Part shown: one piece after another, positions 47,701 to 60,921 of the stretch
Numbering within the stretch: position 1 is the stretch's first letter
Layout of the letters: each line of letters opens with the position of its first letter
Assembly: GCA_945643635.1 (NCBI GenBank)
Contig: CALZFC010000284.1
Location: 934,001-998,000, forward strand
Length of the DNA: 64,000 nt
Direction of reading: 5' to 3'
Source of the DNA: Allodiplogaster sudhausi
Lineage: Eukaryota > Nematoda > Chromadorea > Rhabditida > Diplogasteridae
Translations under genes and position numbers: made by a program
The notes under the pieces: generated by a model
Seen by the model: the letters and a program-made list of their open reading frames with translations, nothing else
The model's database searches: none
What the model was told of the DNA's origin: nothing

Positions 47701-48073
47701 GATGAGAAGGTCGTCATTCGACGGAGAGGCAGATGTACGTTGCCTTTTTACCTTTTCATTGCACTAAAAATAAAAATGAATTTTCATAAGAAATTCATCG
47801 TGATCAACTGCGCCGACGAATTAAAGTTTTTAAAAAATAGGTTTTTGGTACTGAAAAAAGGAATGCTCAGACTGGGAGCTGTACTGGCCACGGGGCAACC
47901 GAGTGGCTCGAGTGATCGAGGGAGGAGAGATCGCCGGCATCAATGGCTACATGCACATGATCGAGAGCGTCTTGATCTACGAGCCCGATCTACGCGCGCC
48001 GGCCGCCCGTTCCGAGGGCCTCTCCAGCCATCTTATCGTGCTGCTCGGCCTACTCTTCTATCATGTCAGATGA
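43976..48073 (+). CDS. Fasciclin-1-like protein with four FAS1 domains
   Basis: Secreted or membrane-anchored adhesion protein of the fasciclin I type. ATG 43976 opens a signal peptide MFLHPHLLHFLLLLIHLSLV. Four FAS1 domains are marked by their H1 motifs: ITVFAPVDDVFTYN (44335 on), TFFLPTNRAFAKV (45140 on), VTFFAPWNEAFDRI (46408 on) and LTFFVPIDEAWSKV (47285 on). The matching H2 regions are NGVVHIIDNVLGI (46003 on), NGIIHYIDRVLGV (47000 on) and NGYMHMIESVLIY (47948 on). The C terminus, SSHLIVLLGLLFYHVR, is hydrophobic and could be a GPI-anchor signal as in insect Fasciclin 1, though it ends with basic residues. FAS1 proteins mediate homophilic or matrix adhesion. Introns carry (CT)n tracts. 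Stop TGA at 48071. Exon boundaries between domains 1 and 2 are approximate. Confidence 0.85.
44680..44746. repeat. (CT)n microsatellite in FAS1 intron
   Basis: CT-rich intronic tract. Similar ones lie at 44440-44520 and 46720-46830 in other introns of the gene. Confidence 0.85.
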
Positions 48074-49194
48074 GACATTTGAATTAGCATCACAATTCGA
48101 TCCCCGATGTGAGACCCAAAAGTTGGGCCAAAATAATTCTTGATTTAGTTGGCAATCGCCCCTTTCAATGCCTATTCATTACTGTCATCATTCATTTAGG
48201 AGTAATTTTCTACTCTAAAATTCCCATGACAGAGAGAAGAATGGTCTGCCTGATAAAAATGAAAGTTTTGCTTGGTGATATTCATTTGCTCTCAACGGGT
48301 CCTTCCAATTCTCTGGTGCGCGGCTTTGATGTCAATTTCCTTCCTCATTCAATCATTCTCGCTTTTCTTTCAGTTTTTTCTAGCACCTGCCATTGTCATC
48401 GGTTTCTCAGGAATAATATGGTCTAGGCATCACTGAATAACAATTTTTTTCAACCATAATAAAATACGAATAAATCAAAGTTGCATTTTTTTTTACTTGG
48501 CATGTGTTGCCTTTGCGATTGCTTCCCACACTGAATATCTTTTGACTCCAAGATGTCTCTTGTTCAGAAGGGTAAAAGAGTGACTTCTAACTGCATACTC
48601 ACTGTACAAAGAATCGGCGGAGGTCTCACCTCGTCTACGACGATGAAGACATTGAATTGAGGAAGAGAAGAGAGGAAGGGAGCAGAAGAGTACAGTCGTG
48701 ATATAACGAATGGGTGGTGAATATGGAAAGATGGAAGTAAGGAGAGCCAACTCCCCGGGCATTCTCACTTTGAGATCATGAATCGATTGCCATTGGCATT
48801 CCCTTTTATCGCTCTATTTAATCTGTCTTTCTTATCTTTTAATCCTTCCTCTCTCTCTCAACTGTCTCAATATTCCCTGATCCCACTATGGCATGGCACC
48901 AACGTATTCTTGTACAGATTCAACATTTGAAATCTTTATCCAACTATTGCAAACGTTAATAAATGAGAACGGAAAGAGAATAACACGTCAAGAGAGCGAG
49001 GGAATTGTGAGCACCCGATATTTGATTTAATTAACTTAATAAAAAAAATATTCAATTCTGTAAAGTGATAGCGTAATAATAGCTATAACGTTAACCATAT
49101 TTTATTTGTCCTTATTTTCATTCGAAAGGTCATTACATTCGTTTTGTAACCAAAATCCATGTGCAAATTGCAACAAGTGGAGTGAGACTTTACT
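48074..49194. other. Intergenic between convergent FAS1 and AHR
   Basis: About 1.1 kb of 3' flanks. TTTATT at 49101 reads as AATAAA on the minus strand, about 90 nt past the AHR stop, and is a likely poly(A) signal. AATAAA on the plus strand near 48457 may serve the FAS1 gene. No exon is seen. Confidence 0.55.
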
Positions 49195-49844
49195 CTACTG
49201 GCTGAGCAGAGTGTTCGTGACTTCTGACATAAAGTTGAATCCGGCGCCCGCTGACCCAGCAGGGGGCACGTGCGGATGGTTGGGAAGAAGGCCGAGGCCG
49301 TTCTGGTGAGAGGATACTCCGCCGTGTAGAACCTCGTGGGACAGCGGCTGCAAGGGTCAACAATTCAGTCAACAGCTAATTAGCGGACTTAATTTATATC
49401 ATATTTTGTATAGAATACAATTAGCAATGGCTCGATGAGTTGTCTAACCTTTTGAAATGCCTGTTGAAAGGCAAGCTCCTCTTCTGCTGCGAGCATGTGA
49501 GGAAAGAAGACGGGCGGCACTGTCGGCAGTGCTTAAATTTAGATATAATTTAACCTTTTGATGCATTCGTTTTTTATATATTTAGAGTTCAACAAGTTGT
49601 CCTTTTCTTCTTCGAAAATATGTTGACCATGATGCCATAAGTCATGCTGCTGCTGGTGATGGAGGTGGCTGTGCGGGTGACTGCGGAAGTCGCCAGGCTG
49701 CAGATGGGGAGGCGCCAGGGACGAGTCGTAGAGGGACGCCGCCGCCGATTCAGACGACGGCGGAAGTGGGTACGGGAAGTGGGGATGGCCTAGAAGAGAA
49801 CGAGAGAAATATGTAAATCATAAAGGGGAGAAATAGAGGAAGTG

Positions 49845-49896
<52 letters not shown>

Positions 49897-51130
49897 GACA
49901 GTGAAAGGAGACCATGATGCATGGAGCTTGTCTGGCAGTCTACGTAGAAGTGCTGCGGCTGCTGGTGAGTTTGTTGCCACGCGGCCGGAGATGGCTCAGC
50001 TGGCGCCGAAAGAGGAAGTAGCGACGGCGGCAGTTGAGAAGAGGGCGCCGGCGCCCACGGCAGATTCAGCTCTGCCGCGGCTGCACCAATTGCGAAGGTG
50101 TTGAGATCCTGAACTAGGCTTTCATTGAAAACAAATACTCATGAGTCACAACTTAAATATAAAATGTGGACATGTACATTATGAAAAGCAATTAATATGA
50201 TAACCGTGAACTCGAACAAACAAGACGACAATGTTGTTGGAAACTCGCCGGTTGCACGTGCCAAAATCCCTCGAGATGCCTTGGCGAGGCGGCAAGCAGC
50301 GCTGACTCTGGCGCCAATTGGGGTGGTGGCACAGAGATCGGAGCGGCGGCCGCGGCGGACGGCGGTGACTGCTTTGGCGCTTTCCGCCTCCGCGTCGGCG
50401 CCGGCGTCGATGTCGAAGCTGCTGAGACTGTCAAAGGGAGCGAGCCTCCGGAGAAGCAGGGCCTGATGAGATGGAGGATTCTTATTTTAGATTTTGAATG
50501 TCCTTGCTATTTACATACATACATACATTTGTATGTACATGCATATGTTTCATACCCATTTGAATGAAGAAGAAGCTGACTTTTGCTGGTCAGCGACCAC
50601 CACAGCGGCCGCGACGGCCGAACCGGCAGAAGCGGCGGCGGGAACGGGCAGCGCCGCCGTACTCTGGAGGGCGCGTGGAGCCTGGAGGAGCGAGTCGTCG
50701 AAGGAGAGAAGCTTCGTCTTCAGCGTCGCACGCTTCTCGAGCAGCAGCGTCCCTTCCACTTCACTGCAGCAACAGTTCATTTCTTTTTTTATTTTATTTA
50801 AAACAGCGTACATTTTAATTTAATACATAATTTTCTTAATTTAATAACTTGAACGAAAATATCATTTCGCATTTAATTAAAAAAGGCTTGGATACTTGAG
50901 CAGTCGATGTGTGAGTCCAATGGCGTCAGCCTTGCCGTTCTTGCAGAAGACACGCGCACTGCTCTGCACGAAGTAGACTCGGCCAGAACGGCGAGACAGC
51001 AGACGATACACGAGCAGACCAGACGAGCCACTCTTCACTACTTAAAACGAGAGAGAAAGAGAGAAAGAAAGAGAGAGGGGGGAAGAAGAGAGATAGGGAG
51101 AGATTGAAAGAGAGTTAGAAAGAGAGAGCA

Positions 51131-51166
<36 letters not shown>

Positions 51167-53314
51167 CGAGGGTGAGAGAGAGAGGGAGAGGAGAAAGGGA
51201 GTGAGAAAATGAGAAAGATAAGCAGATGAAGGCCTAACCTTCCTTGTGCGCCTCAGCCAGACAGCTGGCATCAGCCGGATGCACGAGAGTGTAGAAAGAG
51301 AGCGGCAATTCGGACTCGCTCACCTCCAGCATCGAGTACATTCTGAGGGAGCCACCGTATGCATTATCAGCTAGTAACTCAGTACACACATTTGAAAACC
51401 TCTCTGTACCAAGGGTGCTTTCATGAAAGCACGTTTGGTGTGGGATTCTACAGTAGAATTCTGCGACCTAACTAGAAATAGAAATAAAAAGAAGCGAACC
51501 TGTCGTCCATGGAGATGACGGAGGCGTCGAGATGGTGCTTGGTCTTCAGAATCATCTCTTCGTTCGCGAGGTCGGCAGTGCTTGGGGGCACGAAGGGCCT
51601 ACATTCCAATTCATGTCAAATACTTGTTCATAACTAAGATGTCGAATCCCAATGTGACAGGATGAAAGAAGAGAGAAAAGAACGAACGTGCACACGGCGA
51701 GAAGGCCGAGGACGACGTGTGTGGACGGCGCCCTCTCCACCACATACGACTGAGGCAGACCCAGCAGGGGAATCAGCTTCCCCCGAACGTCCATCCGCTC
51801 AAGCCACGGTCTCTCTCTCTCTCTCTCGCTCTCTCTCTCTATCACTTTCTCTCTCTCTCCTAACCAGAAAGCCACAAGTGTTGTCCAGCGTAGAGCGAAA
51901 TCGTGCGTTGACGTTCCGATCAAAGGAGGCAGACGAAACTGTAAACTTTTGATTTTGAAGGGCATACCTTCTATGTCTTTGGCAGTATTTCAGCAAGCCA
52001 AAATATTAAATATAGCTTCGAATTGATATAAATAGTGTATTTCCTAGTTGTTTATCCAAGAAGTCGTCGACTGACAGGACTCTCCTCCCCCTCCCCCGCC
52101 GGCGGCCATTCTCGAGCTCGAGGGCACGTCTGGCGGCGGCGGCGCCAACTGGGCACGCACGTCCGCCCGGTCCTCGCTGTGGATCATCTCGTCCACCGCC
52201 AGATGCAACAGGTCGTGCTAAACAGAATTCGTTCTCTGCTTCTCTTCCTCTTTTCCCGTTCTCGCTATCTCTCTCGCATCCCTTCTTACTCCCTCCCTTT
52301 ATCGCTCTATCGTACTCTTTCTCTCACTCTTTCTCTCTGTGTCATTCTCTCGCTAACTCGCATTTCTCTCTATTCCTAACAGCACAAAGAGTTGTACCTG
52401 TTGAAATCCAAGGAACTTCTCCACGTTCTCACTCGCGTAGTAGATCTCGCCGTTATCGTTAAGCACCAGAATAAAACCGCCGAGGGCCTGGGATATTTTT
52501 AGGCTGAGCTTTCTCTGTTCGTTTCTCGCTAAATTCTGCATTCGACAACTATTCGACAATAATCTGTAATAATCTAAGAACCCCGCGTACCTTGAGACAA
52601 AGCGTCTCAAAATCCGCTTCGACCGGATCGATAAGAGGATGGCGTGTTCGCGCGTCGAGAATTGAAGGGATCCCTATCATGACACCTTTCATATGCCAAA
52701 TTCTTCTGACACATTTTTTTACTACTTATTAATGAATCGCAAGTTCATTCAGTGTTGTTTGCTATGAATTGTCGGCCTTACCAGGGTGATACGGTAGGGG
52801 AGGCAGCATCGCGACGGGAGTGGGGAACTGGTAGGAGTGCGAGAAGGCGTAGCCGGCAGGATGAAGGCCGCGGTGACGCGTGTCGAGGCATGCTAATGGG
52901 GAATTTACATTTCAGCTAACCTCTTTATTACATTTATATTTTACGCGTTCATATTGCTTTTTTTCGTTTATTTGCTATCCTTTGTATATACATACATTTT
53001 AAAATGTTGCTTGTTTCGAATTCATAAATTGGCACGGAGTCAGAGCAGGGAACGGAAGGAAGGATGAAGAGTGGAAGAAGCATAAATTGGAAGAGACTGT
53101 GCCTCATCTCACCTCTCATCCTTCCTCTATCTCTACCGTCTTATTTTCTCGGGCTGCTTTACTCTCACTCTCTCTCGCGCTCTCTCTCTCTCTCTCTCTC
53201 TCTCACCAACCAGAACACTCTCCCAATTCAAGCTGGAGCTATCAGCATCCTCCTGAATTATTCACTTCTCTGGACGTCTTCTCGTACAAATGGAGCAATT
53301 ACATCGAGGGTTGG

Positions 53315-53374
<60 letters not shown>

Positions 53375-55072
53375 AATCACTATACTATGTTCTAAACTCT
53401 CTCGATCATTACTTATATTCTCATCTTCTTTCTCTCTCTTGATCATGCTGTAAACGCCCTTTTCTCTTTCTCAATACTGGCATCTTAATTCCAGTTACTC
53501 GCAACATAACTCTAACATTTTGAAAAAGTTCTCCATGAACATCCAAATAAATATTTCTTCTTCCTGAAGACTAGTAAAAGAACCACCCACATCCTAGGGA
53601 AAGAAGAAATACAGAGTCGTGTAGCACATCATTCATTCCCTCAACCCTGAAGCAATCTTGTCCTCCTTATGCAGTACTTCTATTCCGACGCATTCCTGTT
53701 TACTTCTTTAAACTCTCCTTCACTCCCATTCTCTCTCGCTCAGTCCACTTAAGTCTTATCTCCAGAGCTCCTTAGAGAAGAGGGCCATGTTTTTAGAGAA
53801 ATTAGACTGAGCTACGGTAGCCAATTATGTCGCACTCCGTGAGGCTCTTCTGAGGAAGAGGGAGAAGAGAATGAGAGAGAGAGATCAAGAGAGACAGAGA
53901 GAGAGAGAGAAGAGATAAGGGGGAGATAGAGAGTAGCGAGAGAAAGGGATATTGAAAGACAAAGGACAGAAAGAGAAAGTGGGAGGAGAGAGGAAGACAG
54001 ATAAGCAGCGGCCTGTTGCTATCAACACAAGGTAGGCCAAACCCTTTGTGGTAAATAAAGTAAATAAGTTATTTTTTTAAAGAACAAAAGTACAGTAAAC
54101 ATGTGAACAAATGGGTCTCACTTCCAGAAAAGAGAAGCGCAGACCAAACAAATGGAACTGCACATTGTTTGACCCCCTTGCACTTTTGCACATTTTCCCG
54201 AGCTTACGGGTCTCATCGTTACAGCATCGCGTGCGGACACCTACCGTTTCCACGCCTTTCTTCTCTGTCTTAACTTCTCTTGTTCTCATCTCACCTTTCT
54301 CCCTCCCTTTTCTCCTATCCCTCTCTCTCTCTCTGTCTCTCTCTCTCTCTCTCTTTGTGAATTCGCTCCCTTCCTCTCGCATGCCTATCTTTTCTCATCC
54401 TTTCACCATTTTCGTCAGTCCTAACAAGAATAGATGGTTCTGCGTACTCTCATCCTTGTCATCATCAAGATGTTGTCACACCTCTTCAGGGCGCTTCCCA
54501 CACCTCCGTATCACTGCGTTCTTCATTCCCTCTCACTGTCTTTCTCTCTATCTCTCGCTCCTTTTCTCTATCTATCTCTTTCTCTCTATCTCTCTCACTT
54601 CTTTATACTTATCTACTCTCGTAGTATCCCACTGGAAGTCTGGCCAGCTGGTTATGAAACGAGAGATGGCAGGCGTATGATGACCACTGGAGATCATGTC
54701 CGAAGCCACTTATTATGACCGAGTCAAGTCGAGATGAGAGGAGAGAACGAGAGGAGAAAGAGAGGGTGAGAGAGAGAGAGATAGGTGGAGAGAGAGAGAG
54801 GAAGGAGAGAGAGAATGCGCAACCAGTTGGTGAGAAGGAGCAGCAAAGAGAATGCATGCGATCTGAGGGACAGGAAGATTATAATATTATGGTGTTAGGA
54901 AAATAGAAGGAGTACAAAAGGTCATCTCAATGGCTGCTAGCTCTCAAGGATGGACGCATGAAGGGGATGGGAATCATGTTTATCCAGACTGCATTATTAT
55001 GCGTTTCCGTTCTGAGCAAGCGAGTCAAAGACGAGGTGAAAGGTGAAAACGCATGGAGATTGACAGGAACGG

Positions 55073-55119
<47 letters not shown>

Positions 55120-57940
55120 GAGATAGGGGAAGAGAGAACGAGAGAGAGAGAAGAGGCAGATAGTACACGTGAATAAGAGAGAGGGGAGAGAAAGAGCAAA
55201 TAGCGGCGCGGGGTGTGAATGAATGATACAATGTGCCGGGAGAAGCTTCCTTTATGACACAACGAGATCAGAGAGAAACCGATGACTAACTGAGACAAAG
55301 AAGTTATTCCCCCGGGAAAATGATGATGCCACTAATATTTGGAGATTGGGGACAAAAGAATCCCAAGGAAGGAAGAGTGAACGAATCATTCTAATTATAT
55401 TCAGACGTAGTGATCGAGAATTTGAAATATGAATGAAAGAGAAGAAAGGAGTGACCTGCAAAGTGTGCCTTGCACTGCAAGAAGGAGACAGCGAGGCGCA
55501 GCACGCTCAGCTTGTCCAGTCTGCATTGGCAGGGGTCACGGAGTGTCTAATTGAGAAAGTCAAAGTGAGAAGTGACTAGTTGCCTGGAGAGCGTGGTCTG
55601 GTCGTATGGCAGAAGCTGCGCGACTGTCTCCAACTCGCCGTTCAGCCTCTCCCGATGGCGCTTCGAAGGATTCGAAACCGTCGATGCTTTCGATGACTCG
55701 CGCACTCTGTCAAGACAAATCAGTTTTTCTGTTAATTATTAAAATTATAGAAATTTATTCCCATATATTTTGTTTGTCACTGTAATTCTTCGAGGGCGTA
55801 ATGAAGAGTTTCTAAATATACACAATTGTTTGAACTGTCTGTCTCATTCTTTAATGAACGTTTTCCCTCACTACGATTATTGCTGGTTCAAGAATGACTG
55901 GAGTTGCATTGACAACCGCTAATTATCCTCTTCAACCTCCTCTCGCTGTTGATGGCAAGTACTGTCCACTCAAACTCCTCATTGCCCGGACATATGCGTT
56001 CGCAAGGTGCAAATTGCAGACAGCTGTTTGTTGCTTCTACTTTCTTTCTCTCTCTCTCTCACTATCTCTCTCTTCCTCTCTCACTCTCTCTTTCTCTCGC
56101 ACTCTCTCTCTCTTTCTTTCTCCCTTCAAGGCTGTTGCTCACACCTCCTCAAATATGCTCGTTATTTATGCGCATATTACTGCAGAAGCACGCCTCATTT
56201 CCCCATCCACCACCGTAGCCCACCTGGGCAAGAGGAAAAGACATGTCTATATTGGTTCCCTCTCCGAAGAATATTCCTGCTCTTTCAGCCTTGAGGCTAA
56301 ATCTCTGAAGGTTCATCTTCTTCCTCCATATTCGTCTTCTTCTCCACTCTGACATGATTCTGACCTTAAATTATTAAGAAGCACAGCAGTTGGAGAAAGC
56401 AGCAGACGGAGAGATGGAAAGAGTGGGAGAGGGAGGGGGAGAGAGAGGGGGAGAGAGGGAGAGAGAGAGAGAGAGAGGGAGAGAGTGGGAGAGAGTAGGG
56501 GGAGAGAGGGGAGAGAGAAAGAGAGACTGTTCATTGAACAAAGAGACGAAGGGAAGCAGAGATCAGACCGTATGGCCCCTGTGGCCAATGCGGCTGCACA
56601 TCAAATGTCTTGTAGCATATGTAGTTACGGGAGGGCTCGACAGAAATGGAGAGAGAGAGAGAGAGCGATAGAGAACAGGGAAGAGAGAGGGAACAGAGAA
56701 AGAAAAGGAGAGGGAAATACTGGAGCGGGAGAAACAACGGTTGCGCTAGTGGCAAGCATCTTGACTCGTCTCTCTCGTTTTCACTCTCCTATACTTTTAT
56801 TTTCAGTCTTCCTCTTTTCTCAATGCACTATGCAGGTGCTCTCTCCTCGCCACTCTCTCTCTCTTTCTCCTCTTTCTCTCTCTCTCTTTTCTCTCTCTTT
56901 CTCTCTCTCTGCGTCTCTCTATGTCTCTCTCTTCCATCACTCTTGTCCTCTACCCCTCGATTTGCCGATGAAATCGCATAAAACAAGAAGCAAATGATGA
57001 GGGTGAGCAGATGAAATAATAATGCGAGACAGCCACGGGAGAGGAAATGCTGCCAAAAGAAAACGCAGACTTTATGAGAGATCAGTAGTTCCCACACATT
57101 AGCAATCAGACTAATTATTTGCTGGGATTGGTATCTGTTACCTCCCTTGTTTGAACACTTTAGCATGCACCTTTTTGCGAAAGTTGCAGAACTTTTTCAA
57201 AACCATTTTAAGAGAATGGTCTATTAGCCCCTTTCTGTCTCTCCCTCCTCTCTCTCTCTCTCTCTCTCTCGCTCTCTTGCCCTTTCACCCCCTCACGATA
57301 CCATGAAGTAGCGTGCGGTGGACGTCGCGTGCCATCGGTTGATGGGCGCTAGTCACTGTCTCTCCCTATCTCTCTCCCTATCTCTCTCTCTCTCTCTCTC
57401 TCTCTGTCCCTTTCTCTCTCTCTCTCTCTCTCTTTCTTTCTTCTCTCCCCTTCCCTGTCCCTCTCTCTCTCTCTCTCTCACCCTTCCCCATCGGCTCTAT
57501 ACAAGCCCATCCTCATTTCATATCGACAAGAAGCAACCTTCTCCGGCGGCCTTCCAAAGTCGCCTCTCTTCTTTCTTTTCCTATCTCATTTTATACACTA
57601 GTTCACAATGATCGCGATTCCCGCCTATCGCAGATTCTGTTTGTGTTTTACATGTTTATGCCAGATCCAAATGAAAGTGTGCACCCAGAGAATAGTGATA
57701 CCGTAATCGCGCTAAGAAATGCTTCGAATGAAAGCAATTTGAGCTGGAGGTTTGCTTAGCGAGGAAACGAGCCTCCCCTTTCCGTCCTATTCCGGCTCCG
57801 TTGGCTCTGTGCCAGAATTTATTCACTTCCCCACTCTTTTCGAGAAGGCGAAAGAGTCGTCGGCGCGATATTTGCTTCCTCTCTTCCTTGGGCTTCCTTT
57901 GAAAGCAGGCTGCTTCGAAAGATGGAGTTGATGGAATGCG

Positions 57941-57978
<38 letters not shown>

Positions 57979-57991
57979 GAGAGAGAGAGAG

Positions 57992-58034
<43 letters not shown>

Positions 58035-58529
58035 GAAGAGTCAGGACTCACTCAGGAGACAAATGGGCCAGCATGTACGAGAAGAGGCAAAGCGACAACA
58101 TGTCGAGCGACGGAGACAGCGACAAGAGTGGGCAAAGTGAGAGAGGGCAGTTTGGACTTCCAAATACGTCGTCGACTGGTGCCAGAGTGTTGAATGGCAG
58201 AGCGGAAGAGGGATGGGGAGAAATACCGAGCGAGAAAGAGAGAGAAAGAGAGATGATAACGGAAGAAGAGTGGTAGTGGTAGCGCTTGCGAAGAGGGACT
58301 CATGAGATCTTCAATTACGGTAGATTGATGCCCCGAGGCAAGAGCAGATGAAACGGAAGCTTCCAATTGGAGAACTTCAAGTTACACAAGCAAAGAAGCC
58401 TCCAATTTTTTATTCTTTGGTTTTGGAAATGTATGAATAACCAGGAAAAAAGTGATCGAGAGATATTCCTACAGTAGTCCCCTCTTCTAACCTCTTGAAG
58501 TTGCGTTGTCTTCTCTTGCTGGCGTACAT
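49195..58529 (-). CDS. ahr-1: Aryl hydrocarbon receptor (bHLH-PAS), AHR-1 like
   Basis: Transcription factor of the AHR/spineless family, which dimerises with ARNT. Exon 1 (58492-58529) gives MYASKRRQRNFK and joins exon 2 (55584-55706) in frame to give RVRESSKASTVSNPSKRHRE and the bHLH region RLNGELETVAQLLPYDQT. A 63-bp GC-AG intron leads to LDKLSVLRLAVSFLQCKAHF. PAS-A has ALGGFILVLNDNGEIYYASE (near 52480) and LLHLAVDEMIHSEDRADVRA. PAS-B follows at 51960-51240, from NARFRSTLDNTCGFL through LIPLLGLPQS and TKHHLDASVISMDDR to GLLVYRLLSRRSGRVYFVQS. The remainder (50820-49195) is Ala/Pro/Gln/His-rich, like an activation region, and ends SEVTNTLLSQ. Nematode AHR-1 proteins are known not to bind dioxin. 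Introns 1 (about 2.8 kb) and 3 (about 2.6 kb) are far larger than others here and full of microsatellites. Confidence 0.92.
49850..49898. repeat. (GA)n microsatellite in AHR intron
   Basis: GA run in a small intron of the C-terminal part of AHR. Other GA-rich intronic tracts in the gene lie at 51045-51200, 51810-51860 (CT), 53170-53205 (CT), 53320-53375 (CT), 55075-55115, 56040-56115 (CT), 56400-56525, 57360-57480 (CT) and 57940-58032. Confidence 0.85.
55521..55583 (-). other. GC-AG intron in AHR bHLH region
   Basis: Donor CCAG|GCAACT and acceptor TGCAG give a 63-bp intron. Only this pairing keeps the conserved SRLDKLS frame; the nearby GT shifts it. Confidence 0.8.
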
Positions 58530-58992
58530 GGCTGCCGCGCCCGCGAACACTCCCGGCGTCTCCACCGCGAACCTCAAGTCCATTTTTCAGATCCTTCCAA
58601 AACATAATGATGAGCATAGAATCCAGCGCCCTCGCATGCCAAGTGCTGAATGCAATTTTTGCAGGATCGTGCCGTTCAACTCTTTTTGGCTCACCCCCGA
58701 CCGCGTTCTTAGAAACTCTCTCTTTCTGCTGCTGTTACTGAGGTCGCTATTGAGCTTCTCAATCAGCGTGAACTATGCATTCCGGAAGAGCAGTATCTCC
58801 TTGTACTCTTGACGTTGTGTCAAGTGAGCTCTACGACCACCCCCAAAGTGATCTACCGAGAGCGGATGCCAGAGTGGACATCCACTACACATACATACAT
58901 GACAGGAACGCCATGGACGAAAAGACGACAACCTCACGCTAACAATGCACGCGATGGGAGATGGTCAGGGAGAGGGAGAGAGAGAAAGAGAG

Positions 58993-59035
<43 letters not shown>

Positions 59036-59202
59036 AGGAGTGTGGTGGTGTGCTGTGTGGCTTGCCTCCTTGGTGGTGTCTTCCAGCACGCAAGAGACCA
59101 TCTTCATGCTGCTGCTGCAGTGCATCCTCATGTGAAGCGGCCAAGGGAGGCACGCAACTGTCACAGCGCAGCAGGCAGACACATAACCACGCACTCTTTA
59201 GA

Positions 59203-59242
<40 letters not shown>

Positions 59243-60647
59243 GGGGGGGGGAGAGGAGTACAACACGCCATAGCGAAGCATATAATGATAAGGAGTGGTA
59301 TGGAGGAGCAGATGATGTGGCACACGAACATCACTAACTATCTCACGAAATGTGTTAGGGGGGGGAGGACCCTCTCCTTCCCTTCCACAGACCCCTCCTA
59401 AGAGGGTCCTGGATGGGGAAGTGGGCGGGGCTACGCAGAGTGAGAAAGTGCTCGGGCCAATCGCGGCAGAGTCGAGCGCTGCCAGCTTTCCTGTTTGGTA
59501 AGGAACTGGTAACTGACAGGATTCTTCATGTAATCAATGCCCATCCAACTTCTAACTTGATCAGTACAGACCTTGAGCACCTCCATCAGTCTACTATGAA
59601 ATGCAATTGTCAAGGCTTCTTTTTAGTTGCAGATGGTCTATTGCTTGACTAGTAGCGTTCTTAAATGCGGGTGTCAAAATTGTGGATAATTTAGTGAATT
59701 TCGCTAACCCGCATCGCATGAAACATCTATTTGACAATATACATACATACATATGTACATTTGAACACGTTTATCTCGTACTGTAATTTATTTCCAGACA
59801 ATGAGAGAGGTAGTATGTATGTATGTAAGTACGACGAGTGTGATTGATATCCACTTTGCCTTTGTCTGTCAATTGAATTCACTGTCCTTAGTTACCATTC
59901 TTATTCGGTACATACTAAATTTATAATCCTCTCTCTCTCTCCCACCGTATCTATCCCTCCCTCTCTTTTTCACTCTCTTTCTCATTCTCTCGCCCTTTCT
60001 CCTTATGCACTTTAAGCATGTGCTCAAAAAATTTCGCATCATACATATTTTTTATGTACATACATATATTCAAATCGTTAGAGTATTTTATTAAATGTCT
60101 TCAATATTTGTTGTTGTTTGTTCTTTTTGAAAATGTCTGCTAATAAACGGTGACATAAAGCAGGAGTAACGTGTGGCAGCTGAATGTGCCCGGAGGCGTA
60201 GAACGACTTCACAGCCTCCAGTGTGCTCATCAAATATGAACCGATTATGCTACTCTCCCTCTCTCTCCCTCATACTCTCTCATACTCATGCTCTCTCGCC
60301 TTTCTTTCTCACTCTACCCTCTCATTTCTTTGTTCTCTCTTCGTCTCTGTGCCCTCACAATGACTCCCGAATATCAATGCTCCTCCTAGTGAAAGCTCAG
60401 TTCATATTTGCGATGAGCATTCGATCAAGACAAGAGAATACATGAAGTGAAGAGAGGCAGAGATGTGATCGAGCGATCCATTGCCAGAGTGGAATCGAAG
60501 CATCCGAGAGAGCGCCAGAGGCAGAGAGAAGAGAGTGAGAAAGCATTCTTCGTCGAGAGTTACCATTCAGACGGGAGCTGAAGATGTGCACATATAGTTG
60601 CTGTCTCTCTTTGTCTCCCCTCCTTCAATCTCAATCTCTCTCTCTCT

Positions 60648-60697
<50 letters not shown>

Positions 60698-60921
60698 TTC
60701 TTTCGATTTCTCTCTCTGTCGCTCCAGTCCCCCTTCTTTTTTTGCCCCTCCGCTTGACCGCAGCTTGCTTCACCAACAACAGCCGTTCGACTTCATGGCT
60801 GACGCCGCAAGTGAGAGACTCTCTCCAACGATTCTCATTTTATTTCTTCCATTTAATTAGACTTCAGAAAAACAAAATTACCCACCTTCATGCCATTTAT
60901 CTTAGATATTCGGCTAAAATA
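58530..60921. other. Divergent intergenic region AHR/TSR gene
   Basis: About 2.4 kb between two divergent starts with no supportable exon. It holds (GA)n runs at 58975-59032 and 59203-59240, a 10-bp inverted repeat AGGACCCTCT/AGAGGGTCCT at 59366-59375 and 59401-59410, TACATA-rich tracts near 59740 and 60050, and a (CT)n run at 60635-60690. Confidence 0.55.
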
